Notes: generated from the sequence alone by a model not told the origin. A stretch of DNA of 64,000 nt from Kluyvera genomosp. 1 (GCF_001266615.1 NZ_LGHZ01000021.1:93276-157275), one strand, 5' to 3'. Counted from the stretch's first letter, positions 17,823-26,104 are shown. Numbers and translations are program-made.

Positions 17823-17845
17823 TGTGTATTGCAATGTGTATTGCA
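17823..17845. repeat. Tandem TGTGTATTGCA repeats near attL (probable integrase arm sites)
   Basis: Two copies of TGTGTATTGCA (17823-17833, 17835-17845), just before the integrase start. A third identical copy is at 28575-28585 near attR. Spaced direct repeats on both arms are typical integrase arm-type binding sites. Confidence 0.6.
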
Positions 17846-17857
17846 GAATGAGGTGTT

Positions 17858-19093
17858 ATGGCTGGCGAGAACAAGTTAAGCGACAAGGCGCTAAGGGCTT
17901 TGCATGGTAAACCCCAGCAGAGCCAAAAGATGGTTGCTGATGGTAGGGGACTGTCTGTCAGGATCAGCGTGAATGGCACTGTTAGCTTTGTTTTTTTCTT
18001 TAGACATTCCGGCCGACAGAGTGCCCCCATCTGGATGACGTTAGGCAAGTATCCAGATATGACACTTAAACAGGCTAGGGAGAAAAGGGACGAGTGCCGG
18101 GGATGGCTGTCACAGGGACTTGATCCACGGATAGAGAACAAACTCACTAAAGAGAGCTTGTTTACTCCGGTGACAGTTAAGAACGCTGTCGATTACTGGT
18201 TTGATAATTATGCCAGGGAAAAACGCAAAGAGACTGTACGGCTCTATCGCCGGTATGAGAGATATATCTTTCCCTACATAGGTGGATTTCCTGTCGAGAA
18301 ATGCGGCCTGTCAGACTGGATCAAATGCTTTGATCGCGTAAAAAAAGTAGCACCGGTTCAATCCGCCGCGATGCTTATAGAATTAAAACAAATCTTCAAA
18401 TACTGCCGAGTACGCCAGTATGTGCGGTGTAATGTGCTGGACGACCTGAGCCCTAGCGATATTGGTAAGTATCAGAACAAGAGAGAGCGGCTGCTTGAGG
18501 AAAGCTACATTGCCGATCTGTGGGGGATTTACTTTCATGGTAAGGGCAAAACTCGCGTATTGAATTACAAAAAACGCATGGCGATTTTGTGCCTTGTGTT
18601 TGGATGCCGGCTTAGTGAGGCTCGTCTATCAACATGGGAAGAATGGGACTTCGATAAATGGCTTTGGACAGTGCCGAAAGACCATAGTAAAAACGGCGCA
18701 GAGATTATTCGCCCTGTTCCTCAAAAAATGCGGCAATGGCTCGTAAACCTGTACGAAGAGACTAAAAGGCGCAGCTACATACTTGGCGAATTTAAATCTG
18801 ATTCAACTGTCAGCGTGATGGGATGCACAAATTTTATATCGTTAAAGCATGATAAGCGCTGGTCATTGCATGACTTGAGACGAACATTCTCAACAAGTCT
18901 TAATGATATGGGGGTTGATTTTATTGTGGTGGAGCAGCTGCTGGGGCACACCATAAAGGGCGTGGCCGGAATCTATAATCGCAGCAAGTATATTCCTCAA
19001 AAGCAAGAAGCGCTGGACCGATGGGTTGATTACCTTGATGGGCTGGTGGGTGAAGAGAATACAGTCAAAGTAATTAAGAAAAGGAGCGCCTGA
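17858..19093 (+). CDS. int: Satellite tyrosine integrase, P4 type
   Basis: A 411-residue integrase with an N-terminal DUF4102-like arm-binding domain (LSDKALRALHGK, later MTLGKYPDMTLKQAREK), a core-binding domain at about 105-200 and a tyrosine recombinase domain. The catalytic set is complete: Arg251 (GCRLSEAR), Lys274, His338-x-x-Arg341 (LHDLRRTF), His364 (LLGHT) and Tyr373. It would recombine the 11-bp core inside the helper capsid gene with the satellite att site. It is followed at once by the alpA-like gene. A GAGGTG motif serves as SD. Confidence 0.95.
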   Translation: MAGENKLSDKALRALHGKPQQSQKMVADGRGLSVRISVNGTVSFVFFFRHSGRQSAPIWMTLGKYPDMTLKQAREKRDECRGWLSQGLDPRIENKLTKESLFTPVTVKNAVDYWFDNYAREKRKETVRLYRRYERYIFPYIGGFPVEKCGLSDWIKCFDRVKKVAPVQSAAMLIELKQIFKYCRVRQYVRCNVLDDLSPSDIGKYQNKRERLLEESYIADLWGIYFHGKGKTRVLNYKKRMAILCLVFGCRLSEARLSTWEEWDFDKWLWTVPKDHSKNGAEIIRPVPQKMRQWLVNLYEETKRRSYILGEFKSDSTVSVMGCTNFISLKHDKRWSLHDLRRTFSTSLNDMGVDFIVVEQLLGHTIKGVAGIYNRSKYIPQKQEALDRWVDYLDGLVGEENTVKVIKKRSA

Positions 19094-19094
19094 T

Positions 19095-19325
19095 ATGGCT
19101 ATGTTGTCTGTTGTGAAAAAAGAAGATTTACAGTTAATGCCTGAACTTGACCGAATGATTCGCGAACCTGAATGCCGAGCTATGACCACGCTGTCAAACT
19201 CAACACGCTGGCGTATGGAGCAGGAAGGAAAATTTCCTAAACGCATCAAGATTGGGCCGTCAGCCGTTGCATATCGCCTTTCTGAAATTCAGGCGTGGAT
19301 TAGGGGGGAGTGGGGTAATATTTAA
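19095..19325 (+). CDS. alpA: AlpA-family regulator/excisionase
   Basis: A 76-residue MerR-like small DNA-binding protein (STRWRMEQEGKFPKRIKIG, then AYRLSEIQAWI), the classic AlpA signature. ATG 19095 has AAGGAG eight bases upstream and lies just after the integrase stop. In Gram-negative PICIs and P4-like elements, AlpA activates excision and replication genes. It is likely the satellite's induction switch or excision factor (inference from family and adjacency). Confidence 0.9.
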   Translation: MAMLSVVKKEDLQLMPELDRMIREPECRAMTTLSNSTRWRMEQEGKFPKRIKIGPSAVAYRLSEIQAWIRGEWGNI

Positions 19326-19344
19326 ACTACCCCACTATGTGGGG

Positions 19345-20520
19345 CTAGTTTTGTTTTATTCTAATACAATAATTATTGTGATCGATTTGATATGCGGAGG
19401 GTTCGGATGAATTTAAATAATCGTCCAGCTGATTGTAAGTTACTGGTTCTCCATTAAAGTCTATCCGCCAGAAAGTAGGGTCGAGAGAGTTGATAAACTG
19501 ATTATCTTCTTCATTGATTAATTCAAGGACAATTTCATTATTTTTCTTATAGTAGTATCTTGTTAAGAATCTCGTCTCAGACTCAATGGAAATAGTTACT
19601 TTGACATATTTATTTTCATCAATAATGATGGTTTCGCCTATGTTAGACAGTTTCTCCACTTCATCAATTGACTCACTGGGAGCATATTGTACGTCAGGTG
19701 TTTTTATCTCTTTGAATATTTCCGTCAATGCGATCCCCGCTCCTTTCAGAAGAGAGCTGGATAGGCTTAAGCACATTGACGTATATGACTCTTCTACAGG
19801 ACTAGGGAGACCACGCCCTCTCTCTTCCTCACTCAGACCAATTCTATAGAATGAGAGTGGTAAGGCATGAACATGGCTGGACAAAAATGTATACATCCAT
19901 CGAAACGTTGGACGATCAATATCTATTTTTTCAGCTATTTCCTCTAGAGGCTGCATATATGGTGTTTGTCCATTTAAGTACTTTCTTTGCTCACCAGGCT
20001 TCAATGATGCAAAAAAAGCATTAGATGTTAATCTTTCTTTTAATTCTTCTGCTTGCTCTGTTAATTGCTTTATTTGGTCTTCATTATCTAGAGCTGTGAA
20101 AAGTCTAATTCTTGCTGTGCAGTCATGAAGATTTAATATATTCCATCTGCAATCCCATTCATTTGAATCGCAGTCCTCGACACATAAATAATGAAAGCAA
20201 AGTCTTATTTCTAATATTGTTCTTGCTATATTGCAACAAGTCGCGTAATCCCAGTGTTCTATTGATTTGGATGACCAGGAATTGTGAGGGGCTAAATTAA
20301 TGAGACTCACGGCTCTAACAATCATGGCAGTGTAAAGCACGCTTGCATAAAAATGCTTACTAGTAGGTGAAGGAATGCCTGAAAATTCCTTAGACAAAAG
20401 GATACTTTCTTTTAGAACACTGTCAAAAGCTGATAAGGAATCAATATATTCTGGGGATGGTTCTGTTGGCATATTTGCGTCAGACATGATTTCATAATCT
20501 GTTGAGTTGCCATTGTTCAT
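19345..20520 (-). CDS. DUF5677-like protein, candidate defence cargo
   Basis: A 391-residue protein on the reverse strand, AT-rich compared with neighbours. ATG 20520 (MNNGNSTDY) has an SD-like AGAGA upstream; a GTG four codons earlier is less likely. Helical segments ARTILEIRLCFHYL and YTFLSSHVHALPLSFY resemble the two conserved blocks of DUF5677, followed by a beta-rich C-terminal part. Such proteins are often found in defence islands, but no biochemical role is established for this one. It lies where PICIs usually carry accessory genes. Confidence 0.5.
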   Translation of the reverse strand: MNNGNSTDYEIMSDANMPTEPSPEYIDSLSAFDSVLKESILLSKEFSGIPSPTSKHFYASVLYTAMIVRAVSLINLAPHNSWSSKSIEHWDYATCCNIARTILEIRLCFHYLCVEDCDSNEWDCRWNILNLHDCTARIRLFTALDNEDQIKQLTEQAEELKERLTSNAFFASLKPGEQRKYLNGQTPYMQPLEEIAEKIDIDRPTFRWMYTFLSSHVHALPLSFYRIGLSEEERGRGLPSPVEESYTSMCLSLSSSLLKGAGIALTEIFKEIKTPDVQYAPSESIDEVEKLSNIGETIIIDENKYVKVTISIESETRFLTRYYYKKNNEIVLELINEEDNQFINSLDPTFWRIDFNGEPVTYNQLDDYLNSSEPSAYQIDHNNYCIRIKQN

Positions 20521-20551
20521 AAATTCTCTCACTATATAATAATTAACAGAA

Positions 20552-20746
20552 TTAACCTTTAGGGTTTATACCCTGTCTAAGCAGTTCTGCCCTTACTAAC
20601 TGCTTGATCCAATTACCCAGACTCATCCCTTCTTTTGCAGCAGCGTTCGCCATTTGCTCTTTCAGTTCTGGATTGATACGAATCTGAAAAGCAGGTGCTT
20701 TCCCAGAACCTTTAGGCTGTTTATCACGTTGAACAACAGTTGACAT
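20552..20746 (-). CDS. Ribbon-helix-helix regulator of the satellite
   Basis: A 64-residue protein starting MSTVVQRDKQ (ATG at 20746, AGGT upstream). A beta strand FQIRINPELKEQMANAA and two helices make an Arc/HicB-type DNA-binding fold. It is transcribed away from the Icd-rep operon. Its start lies next to an 8-bp inverted repeat (20751-20784), a likely operator. This suggests the satellite's early repressor, possibly also controlling its own expression. Confidence 0.7.
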   Translation of the reverse strand: MSTVVQRDKQPKGSGKAPAFQIRINPELKEQMANAAAKEGMSLGNWIKQLVRAELLRQGINPKG

Positions 20747-20750
20747 GTAT

Positions 20751-20784
20751 GTACCTATTTCATAGTATGACTTCGGATAGGTAC
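20751..20784. promoter_or_regulatory. Inverted-repeat operator in the satellite divergent promoter region
   Basis: GTACCTAT (20751-20758) and ATAGGTAC (20777-20784) form a perfect 8-bp inverted repeat with an 18-base gap, between the divergent repressor-like gene and the Icd-rep operon. It is a candidate binding site for the ribbon-helix-helix protein. Confidence 0.6.
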
Positions 20785-20880
20785 ACACCTTATCATGTTT
20801 TATTTCTATGTAACAACGCCCTGCAGTGCTCGCAACACATACAGGGCGTCTAACCACAACCGTTAACTGGAGTAACGACT

Positions 20881-21153
20881 ATGGCTGGAACACAGCATAC
20901 CCAAACTCACCCTAAATTTACATGGTTGTTCCTAGGGATGCCTAAAGGACACACATGTAATCCAGTAGTTCTTCGAACAACAGCTGCAACAGAGGAAATT
21001 GCTCGTGATGCTTTCAGCGGTTGGGAACTGACCTTCGCAGCAAAAATTCGAACTGAAAGCCCATATTCAGTCACATGGGCAGACCATGACAGCCAGACCC
21101 TTTGGTCAATCATCGGCGGGAAAATCGATGTTTCGGGGGTTGCTCATGGCTGA
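20881..21153 (+). CDS. Icd-like (host cell division inhibitor) protein
   Basis: A 90-residue protein with a good SD (TGGAGT). The opening [17 protein letters not shown] and the later [10 protein letters not shown] resemble the Icd-like/Ash family found in P1, P4-type elements and PICIs, named after an inhibitor of host cell division. Family identity is fairly likely; inhibition of division is not evident from the sequence. It opens a compact operon with overlapping genes that leads into the replication ATPase. Confidence 0.65.
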   Translation: MAGTQHTQTHPKFTWLFLGMPKGHTCNPVVLRTTAATEEIARDAFSGWELTFAAKIRTESPYSVTWADHDSQTLWSIIGGKIDVSGVAHG

Positions 21154-21454
21154 TATGCACAATCTCCAGTTACTTATAGACGCTAACTACAATTGTGACG
21201 CGAACACGGCGAAACAGGTTTTAACCGCTGCTGATGAAGCTGGTACGACACTTCCGCTTGGTTTGGCATCTATCGGTAACCTGATGTACTTCGCATCTTC
21301 TAATGAAGATTACGACGAAGAATCGTTACGTGCCGACATGTTCAATGTTGGATTACTCATGCGTTGCTTGGGCAACTTTCAGGTAGCTATTAGGACGGCA
21401 GAAGAAAATGCAGGTGCTGTAGTGCGTAGCGAAAAAGAGGGGGCCGCAGAATGA
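21146..21454 (+). CDS. Satellite early protein of unknown function
   Basis: A 102-residue, mostly helical acidic protein. ATG 21146 overlaps the previous gene by eight bases, and the stop overlaps the next start (ATGA at 21451). Pattern: [20 protein letters not shown] and [16 protein letters not shown]. Similar small helical proteins sit ahead of replication genes in P4-like elements. I cannot assign a function. Confidence 0.6.
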   Translation: MADMHNLQLLIDANYNCDANTAKQVLTAADEAGTTLPLGLASIGNLMYFASSNEDYDEESLRADMFNVGLLMRCLGNFQVAIRTAEENAGAVVRSEKEGAAE

Positions 21455-21819
21455 TTAGCAACGTGAAATTTAACGAACTCGAAAAACGCGTAGATCTGCT
21501 GGTGGATAAGGTGCTTTCGCTCGAGACGCAGATCAAATCGTTAACTGACAGTCAGGGAGGCGAAATTCCTCCTGGCATGACACCAGTTGCGACGTTGGCG
21601 GCAGAGTTTGGTATATCGACCAAAAAGGCTGAGGAGCTGGCGAAGAATACCGGGGTTATGCTGGTTAAGCTGAAATCGGGTGGTTTTATTGCACCTGATG
21701 AGAAATTTAGAGAAGCGGCCCGTTTAGTTCTTCGCAGCGCCAAACGCAAATACGGATCTGCTTACTGGTTCCATCCACTGATCGGCAAGTTCCAGATGAG
21801 TGGGGGTATTCCAAAATGA
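21451..21819 (+). CDS. Satellite protein with N-terminal coiled coil and possible HTH
   Basis: A 122-residue protein. Residues about 5-35 form a heptad-like coiled coil (FNELEKRVDLLVDKVLSLE). Residues about 45-75 (VATLAAEFGISTKKAEELAK) look like a helix-turn-helix, and the C-terminus is basic. Both ends overlap neighbours by four bases (ATGA), so it is translationally coupled to the replication gene. A DNA-binding accessory to replication is plausible but unproven. Confidence 0.6.
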   Translation: MISNVKFNELEKRVDLLVDKVLSLETQIKSLTDSQGGEIPPGMTPVATLAAEFGISTKKAEELAKNTGVMLVKLKSGGFIAPDEKFREAARLVLRSAKRKYGSAYWFHPLIGKFQMSGGIPK

Positions 21820-23183
21820 CAGTACAACTGACAGCTGTAGAAACCGTATCTGATGCCCTGTTTACTTGCTCTTATCAGTGGGCACATGGCAAACAGTACA
21901 GTCGTAGTGATTTGGATAAAGCCCTCCACCAGCATAAGGATCCGACTACCCGATACGGGAAGCTGGTGGCACGTCTCAATCAGATAGCTGCAATGCCATA
22001 CGAGGCGCTTTGTGATGCCGGGTATCTTGATACCGACCGCAAGAAAATGGTTGTCTCTCGCCGTGCCGTTCTGGTGGAAGAGATTGGCGAAGCTGAGATG
22101 AATGCATGGTTGTCTGATGTTCAACGGATTCACCGTGTCTTTCCTGATTCCAGTGCAAAGTTCAGAACAAAACTACCGCTCTCCCGGGGTTCTGACGGCT
22201 TTGATGTTCGTCAGGACTATATCCTTAAACACTTTTTGCCAGCGCAGTCACTATGCAGTATTTACGGCCCCAGCGGTTCGTATAAGAGCTTTCTCGCGGT
22301 TTCGTGGGCCTGTCATATCGCCGCTGGTTTGTCATGGGCAGGGAAGAAGGTATCTCCCGGTGCTGTGCTGTATGTGGTCGGTGAAGGCGGTGTTGGTGTT
22401 CCCCGGCGCGTACGGGCATGGGAACAGGTGCACGGTAAACAGGCCGACAATCTTTGGCTAGTTAATCGCCCAGTATTTCCAGTACGTGAGAGTGAGGTTG
22501 CTGAAGTGCTCCTGGCTGCCAGGCAAATTGAATCTGAAAGCGGGGTTCCAGTCCGCATGGTGGTGATCGATACGCTTGCCCGTTGCTTTGGTGGCAACGA
22601 TGAGAACGATGCTCGTGATATGGGGGCGTTTATCGAGGGCTGTGATGTTATCAAACAGAAAACAGGTGCAACGGTGCTGGTAGTCCACCACTCAGGAAAG
22701 GATGAGGCGAAAGGTGCTCGCGGCTCCAGTTCTTTCCGTGCTGCGCTTGATACCGAGTTTAACGTTAAGCGTGAAGGGGATGGAAAGGCGCTTATTCTGA
22801 CCTGCACCAAGATGAAGGATGCAGAAGAACCTGATCGTAAAGCATACGACCTGAAAACGGCGGAGCTTTACACCGATGAGGATGGTGAGTTGGTTTGCTC
22901 TCTGGTGGTACATGATGAGCCAAGGGCGGCAAAAGAGGTTGAACCAGAGCTGTCCAATGTGTCACGCCTTAGCGATAACCACCAAGCGTTATGGCAGGCA
23001 GTACGCAGTCGAACCGCCAGAGGGGAGTCATGCACAAGATCTGTTATACGTGACGATTTGAAAGCGATTGGTATCGACACTAAGCACTTTAGCCGCTGGG
23101 TTCAAAAGTTGGTAGATGATGGATTGATTATTCAGAACGATGATGTATTAACTGTACAGTCATTACGGGAAGTGGTCGTGTAA
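21816..23183 (+). CDS. RepA-like AAA ATPase/helicase, satellite replication protein
   Basis: A 455-residue protein with a RecA-type (AAA_25) ATPase core: Walker A at 151-158 (GPSGSYKS), Walker B at 248-253 (MVVIDT), then VLVVHHSGKDEAKGARGSSSFRA. It resembles the hexameric helicase RepA of RSF1010 and many satellite replication proteins. The C-terminal 70 residues look like a winged helix (SVIRDDLKAIGIDTKHFSRW). An iteron-like region begins at its stop codon. Together these suggest autonomous satellite replication after excision. No separate primase is visible in the element. Confidence 0.88.
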   Translation: MTVQLTAVETVSDALFTCSYQWAHGKQYSRSDLDKALHQHKDPTTRYGKLVARLNQIAAMPYEALCDAGYLDTDRKKMVVSRRAVLVEEIGEAEMNAWLSDVQRIHRVFPDSSAKFRTKLPLSRGSDGFDVRQDYILKHFLPAQSLCSIYGPSGSYKSFLAVSWACHIAAGLSWAGKKVSPGAVLYVVGEGGVGVPRRVRAWEQVHGKQADNLWLVNRPVFPVRESEVAEVLLAARQIESESGVPVRMVVIDTLARCFGGNDENDARDMGAFIEGCDVIKQKTGATVLVVHHSGKDEAKGARGSSSFRAALDTEFNVKREGDGKALILTCTKMKDAEEPDRKAYDLKTAELYTDEDGELVCSLVVHDEPRAAKEVEPELSNVSRLSDNHQALWQAVRSRTARGESCTRSVIRDDLKAIGIDTKHFSRWVQKLVDDGLIIQNDDVLTVQSLREVVV

Positions 23184-23364
23184 GTGGGTAGCAGGTGGGG
23201 AAGGTTGGGGAAGTGACTCTGTTTTCCCCACTTTGCACCTATATACACAGCCTAAGTGGGTAAAATTGGTGGAAGCCTTGCCATTACTGGTTTGGCGTGG
23301 CGTTAGTAAAAATGCTTGTGGGTAGTAAGTGGGAACTCAACCAAGTGGGGAAAATGTGGGGAAT
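23181..23364. repeat. Iteron-like G-rich repeats, probable satellite origin
   Basis: At least seven copies of AAGTGGG/AGGTGGGGAA-like units lie in about 180 bases: 23182, 23193, 23203, 23253, 23319, 23326 and 23343, plus a reverse copy TTTTCCCCACTT at 23222. They start at the rep gene stop, include a short A/T-rich gap (TATATACA), and end at the next gene's start. This is the usual make-up of an iteron origin. Confidence 0.65.
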
Positions 23365-23724
23365 ATGAAGGAAGAACCAACTCGTAATGTAGTGGATGAA
23401 GCATTTGTACGATTTTTCGATACGTTTCATACTGTGGCTGAAAAATCTTCCGGTACTTTAGCAATAGGCATTATCCAGTTTTTGGTCATGGCTACTTCTG
23501 TAATAAAAAGAGCTCAAGCTAATGGATTAATGTATTGGGGACTAACATTTTTTGCGGTTGTTTCTACTGTTGGTTTCTTTGTGAGTTTTTTTTCTATAAT
23601 TAATGTGATTTTAAAACAAAATGAATGCGAGAAATGGATTAAGTATTTGATGATACTACTGTATGCACCTGTTTATGTAGGGGTGATGCTTTCTGCCATT
23701 TCAACATATTATTCATTGAATTGA
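23365..23724 (+). CDS. Satellite three-helix membrane protein of unknown function
   Basis: A 119-residue protein. ATG 23365 follows GGGGAAT; earlier in-frame starts run back into the iterons. Three hydrophobic segments are visible (GTLAIGIIQFLVMATSV, WGLTFFAVVSTVGFFVSFFS, LMILLYAPVYVGVMLSAIS). It is AT-rich relative to the replication genes. Possibilities include superinfection exclusion or abortive infection, but nothing in the sequence decides. Confidence 0.6.
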   Translation: MKEEPTRNVVDEAFVRFFDTFHTVAEKSSGTLAIGIIQFLVMATSVIKRAQANGLMYWGLTFFAVVSTVGFFVSFFSIINVILKQNECEKWIKYLMILLYAPVYVGVMLSAISTYYSLN

Positions 23725-23841
23725 TGATGTTTTTTGAGCCAGCTAATAGAAATTAAAATCGCTTGAGGCAGTAGAAAATCGATGAACCAGATACAGGAAG
23801 AGCACTAAAACGAAGGTAATGACATGGATGAATATTCTACG

Positions 23842-23862
23842 CCGGGGAAACCCGGTTTTTTT
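23842..23862 (+). terminator. Satellite intrinsic terminator
   Basis: CCGGG-GAAA-CCCGG stem with a GNRA tetraloop followed by seven T residues. It separates the replication half from the capsid/packaging half of the satellite. Confidence 0.85.
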
Positions 23863-23968
23863 ATGTCTAAATCTGATTAATCTATTTTTCTGATAGAAAA
23901 TTGTTTACTTACCACTTTTATCGATCAATTATTCGACTTGTACCAATAACCACGATAAGGGCAAGAGA

Positions 23969-24160
23969 ATGGATAACGACAACGATAGCCTCAACCTGGG
24001 TGAACCGAAGGGCTGTTCAGTGCACATTGATGCCGCCACTAACCAGCGGCTTAAGCAGTACCGTATTCGCTTCATCAAAGAAAACCCGGGCAAGCCAGTG
24101 CCGGGGATCGCGCAAATTATTCGCCATGCCGTGAATCAGTGGCTGGATGGTGCCGAATGA
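23969..24160 (+). CDS. Second ribbon-helix-helix protein, coupled to the satellite capsid gene
   Basis: A 63-residue Arc/MetJ-like protein (CSVHIDAATNQRLKQYRIRF, then IAQIIRHAVNQWLDG). Its TGA overlaps the ATG of the protease-capsid gene (ATGA at 24157). It opens the satellite's late-type block, after an intergenic region with a terminator. It may control expression of satellite capsid genes, perhaps in response to the helper (inference). Confidence 0.65.
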   Translation: MDNDNDSLNLGEPKGCSVHIDAATNQRLKQYRIRFIKENPGKPVPGIAQIIRHAVNQWLDGAE

Positions 24161-26070
24161 AAAGCTGGTACATCATCAAAGCGGCCGGCGATGCCGGCAG
24201 CGCCAATATCAGTATTTACGAGGAGATTGGCGGCTGGGGTATCACTGCCCAGCAGTTCTCTGAGGATCTGAAAGCCCTGGGCGATATTTCCCATATCAGC
24301 CTTCACATCCACTCACCCGGCGGCGACGTGTTCGACGGCATCGCTATCTACAACCTTCTGAATAAACACCCGGCAAAAGTCACAGTGCATATCGATGGTC
24401 TGGCCGCCTCTATGGCATCAGTCATTGCGATGGCCGGTGACCGTATCGTTATGCCGGAAAACGCACTCATGATGATCCACAAGCCGTGGGGCATTTCAGG
24501 CGGCAATGCCAACGATATGCGCGATTACGCCGAGCTGCTGGATAAGGTGGAAAGCGTTCTGATCCCGGCTTACGCCCGCAAAACGGGTAAATCAGCCGAA
24601 GTGCTGGGGGCCATGCTTGAGAGTGAGACCTGGATGGATGGCCGTGAATGTGTGGCTCAGGGCTTCGCTGACGAACTGTTACCGGCGGTCAGTGCAATGG
24701 CCTGTATTGAATCGAAACGAATTGAGGATTTTGAGCATATGCCAAAAGATATTAAAGGGATGATCACCAGCCCGAAAGGCTCCACCGGCAGCGCGGTACC
24801 GGAACAGAACCGCATCAACGGGATTAAAGACCTGTTTGCTATGTTTGGCGGTAAGCATGATTCACTGAAGATGCAGTGCCTGGAGGATGTGGACTGTACG
24901 CCGGAAAAAGCGAAAGACATGTTGCTGGCCTCACTGGGCAAAAATGCCACCCCGTCGAACAAAACCGCTGATGCACACATTTACGCAGGTAACGGCAACA
25001 TCACCGGCGATGCTATCCGCCAGGGACTTTATTCCCGTCTGGGTCACGAACGCGCCGAACGGGGAAACCCTTACGCCATGATGAGCCTGTTTGATATGGC
25101 TCAGGCTTCGCTGGTGGATCGCGGCATCAGCGTTAGTGCTTTTGGCAACCGTTCGCAGATTGTGAATATGGCATTTACACACAGCAGTAGCGATTTCTCG
25201 CATATCCTGGCTGGTGGTGCTGAAAAGTCGGTGCTGACCGGCTGGCAGAACAGCGGTGAAACATTCCAGCAGTGGACTAAAACCGGCTCGCTCTCCAATT
25301 TCCATGAAGCCAAGCGCGTTGGGCTGAATGGCTTCTCTGAGCTGGATAAGGTGCCGGAAGGCGCTGAGTATAAATATGTCACAACCAGTGATAGTGGCGT
25401 ACCTATCGCTCTGGCGACGTACGGTAATATCTTCTCCATTACCCGCCAGGCCGTCATCAATGACGATTTGAACCAGTTAACGACCATTCCCCAGGCAATG
25501 GGCCGCGCTGCGGCGCGTACCGTAGGTAATCTGGTCTACCTCAACCTGACAGCGAACAGTAAGTTCACCGATGGTAAAGCGCTGTTCCACGCCGACCATA
25601 AAAACCTCATCGCTAAAGGGATGGATACCGATGGACTCAATGAAGCCCGTAAGGCTATGCGCCTGCAGGAGGATGCGAACGGCGACCCGATCAATGTCAT
25701 CCCTGCCTATATCCTCGTTCCGGCGGCTCTGGAAGGGGCAGCCAATCGCGCGGTGCTCTCATCTTCCTCGCTGTTCCCGGTAGACCAGGACGGCACGCTG
25801 AACCAGAACCCCGGTATTATCAACGTGGTGAAGGATATGGCTCAGGTTGTGGTTGAGCCACGACTGGATAAGTCAGACAACAAGCAGTGGTATGTTGCGG
25901 CGGCACAGGGCACAGACACTATCGAGGTGGCTTATCTCGATGGGATGGATACGCCATATCTTGAGCAGCAGGAGGGCTTCACTGTTGATGGTATCGCCTG
26001 GAAGGTGCGCATCGATGCAGGTGTGGCCGCGCTGGACTACCGCGGGCTGGTCAAATCGAACGGGGCATAA
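24157..26070 (+). CDS. Satellite ClpP-type prohead protease/major capsid fusion
   Basis: A 637-residue protein. Residues about 15-195 are an S14-like protease with catalytic Ser85 (DGLAASMAS) and His108 (MMIHKPWG). Residues about 245-637 are the HK97-fold-type capsid part. It is similar along its whole length to the helper fusion (reconstructed 671 residues) but diverged. It also lacks about 25 residues of the Pro/Gln-rich linker between the domains and the 20-residue basic N-terminus. It is complete, so it could supply capsid function while the helper gene is interrupted, or make a different capsid. The satellite att core recurs inside it at 24469. Confidence 0.92.
   Translation: MKSWYIIKAAGDAGSANISIYEEIGGWGITAQQFSEDLKALGDISHISLHIHSPGGDVFDGIAIYNLLNKHPAKVTVHIDGLAASMASVIAMAGDRIVMPENALMMIHKPWGISGGNANDMRDYAELLDKVESVLIPAYARKTGKSAEVLGAMLESETWMDGRECVAQGFADELLPAVSAMACIESKRIEDFEHMPKDIKGMITSPKGSTGSAVPEQNRINGIKDLFAMFGGKHDSLKMQCLEDVDCTPEKAKDMLLASLGKNATPSNKTADAHIYAGNGNITGDAIRQGLYSRLGHERAERGNPYAMMSLFDMAQASLVDRGISVSAFGNRSQIVNMAFTHSSSDFSHILAGGAEKSVLTGWQNSGETFQQWTKTGSLSNFHEAKRVGLNGFSELDKVPEGAEYKYVTTSDSGVPIALATYGNIFSITRQAVINDDLNQLTTIPQAMGRAAARTVGNLVYLNLTANSKFTDGKALFHADHKNLIAKGMDTDGLNEARKAMRLQEDANGDPINVIPAYILVPAALEGAANRAVLSSSSLFPVDQDGTLNQNPGIINVVKDMAQVVVEPRLDKSDNKQWYVAAAQGTDTIEVAYLDGMDTPYLEQQEGFTVDGIAWKVRIDAGVAALDYRGLVKSNGA
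24469..24479 (+). repeat. Third copy of the att core inside the satellite capsid gene
   Basis: ATGATGATCCA followed by CAAGCC, at the same codons (the His motif) as the helper integration site. Flanks differ from the helper by a few bases. Confidence 0.8.
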
Positions 26071-26104
26071 GAGCAGAGGGCGGCCACGGCTGCCCATTTC
26101 TCGT

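Larger units (their letters stand above)
17323..17910 (+). pseudogene. 5' fragment of the helper ClpP-type protease/major-capsid fusion gene, cut by the satellite
   Basis: Starts at GTG 17323 with AGGAGG five bases upstream. Codons 1-124 encode the N-terminal part of an S14/ClpP-like prohead protease, including the catalytic Ser101 (DGLAASMAS) and His124 (MMMIH). The helper sequence stops at the att core (17693). The frame then runs on through 72 satellite-derived codons to 17910. Joining this piece to 28667-30311 restores a 671-codon gene in frame. As it stands the fragment lacks the last catalytic residue and the entire capsid domain. Confidence 0.9.
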
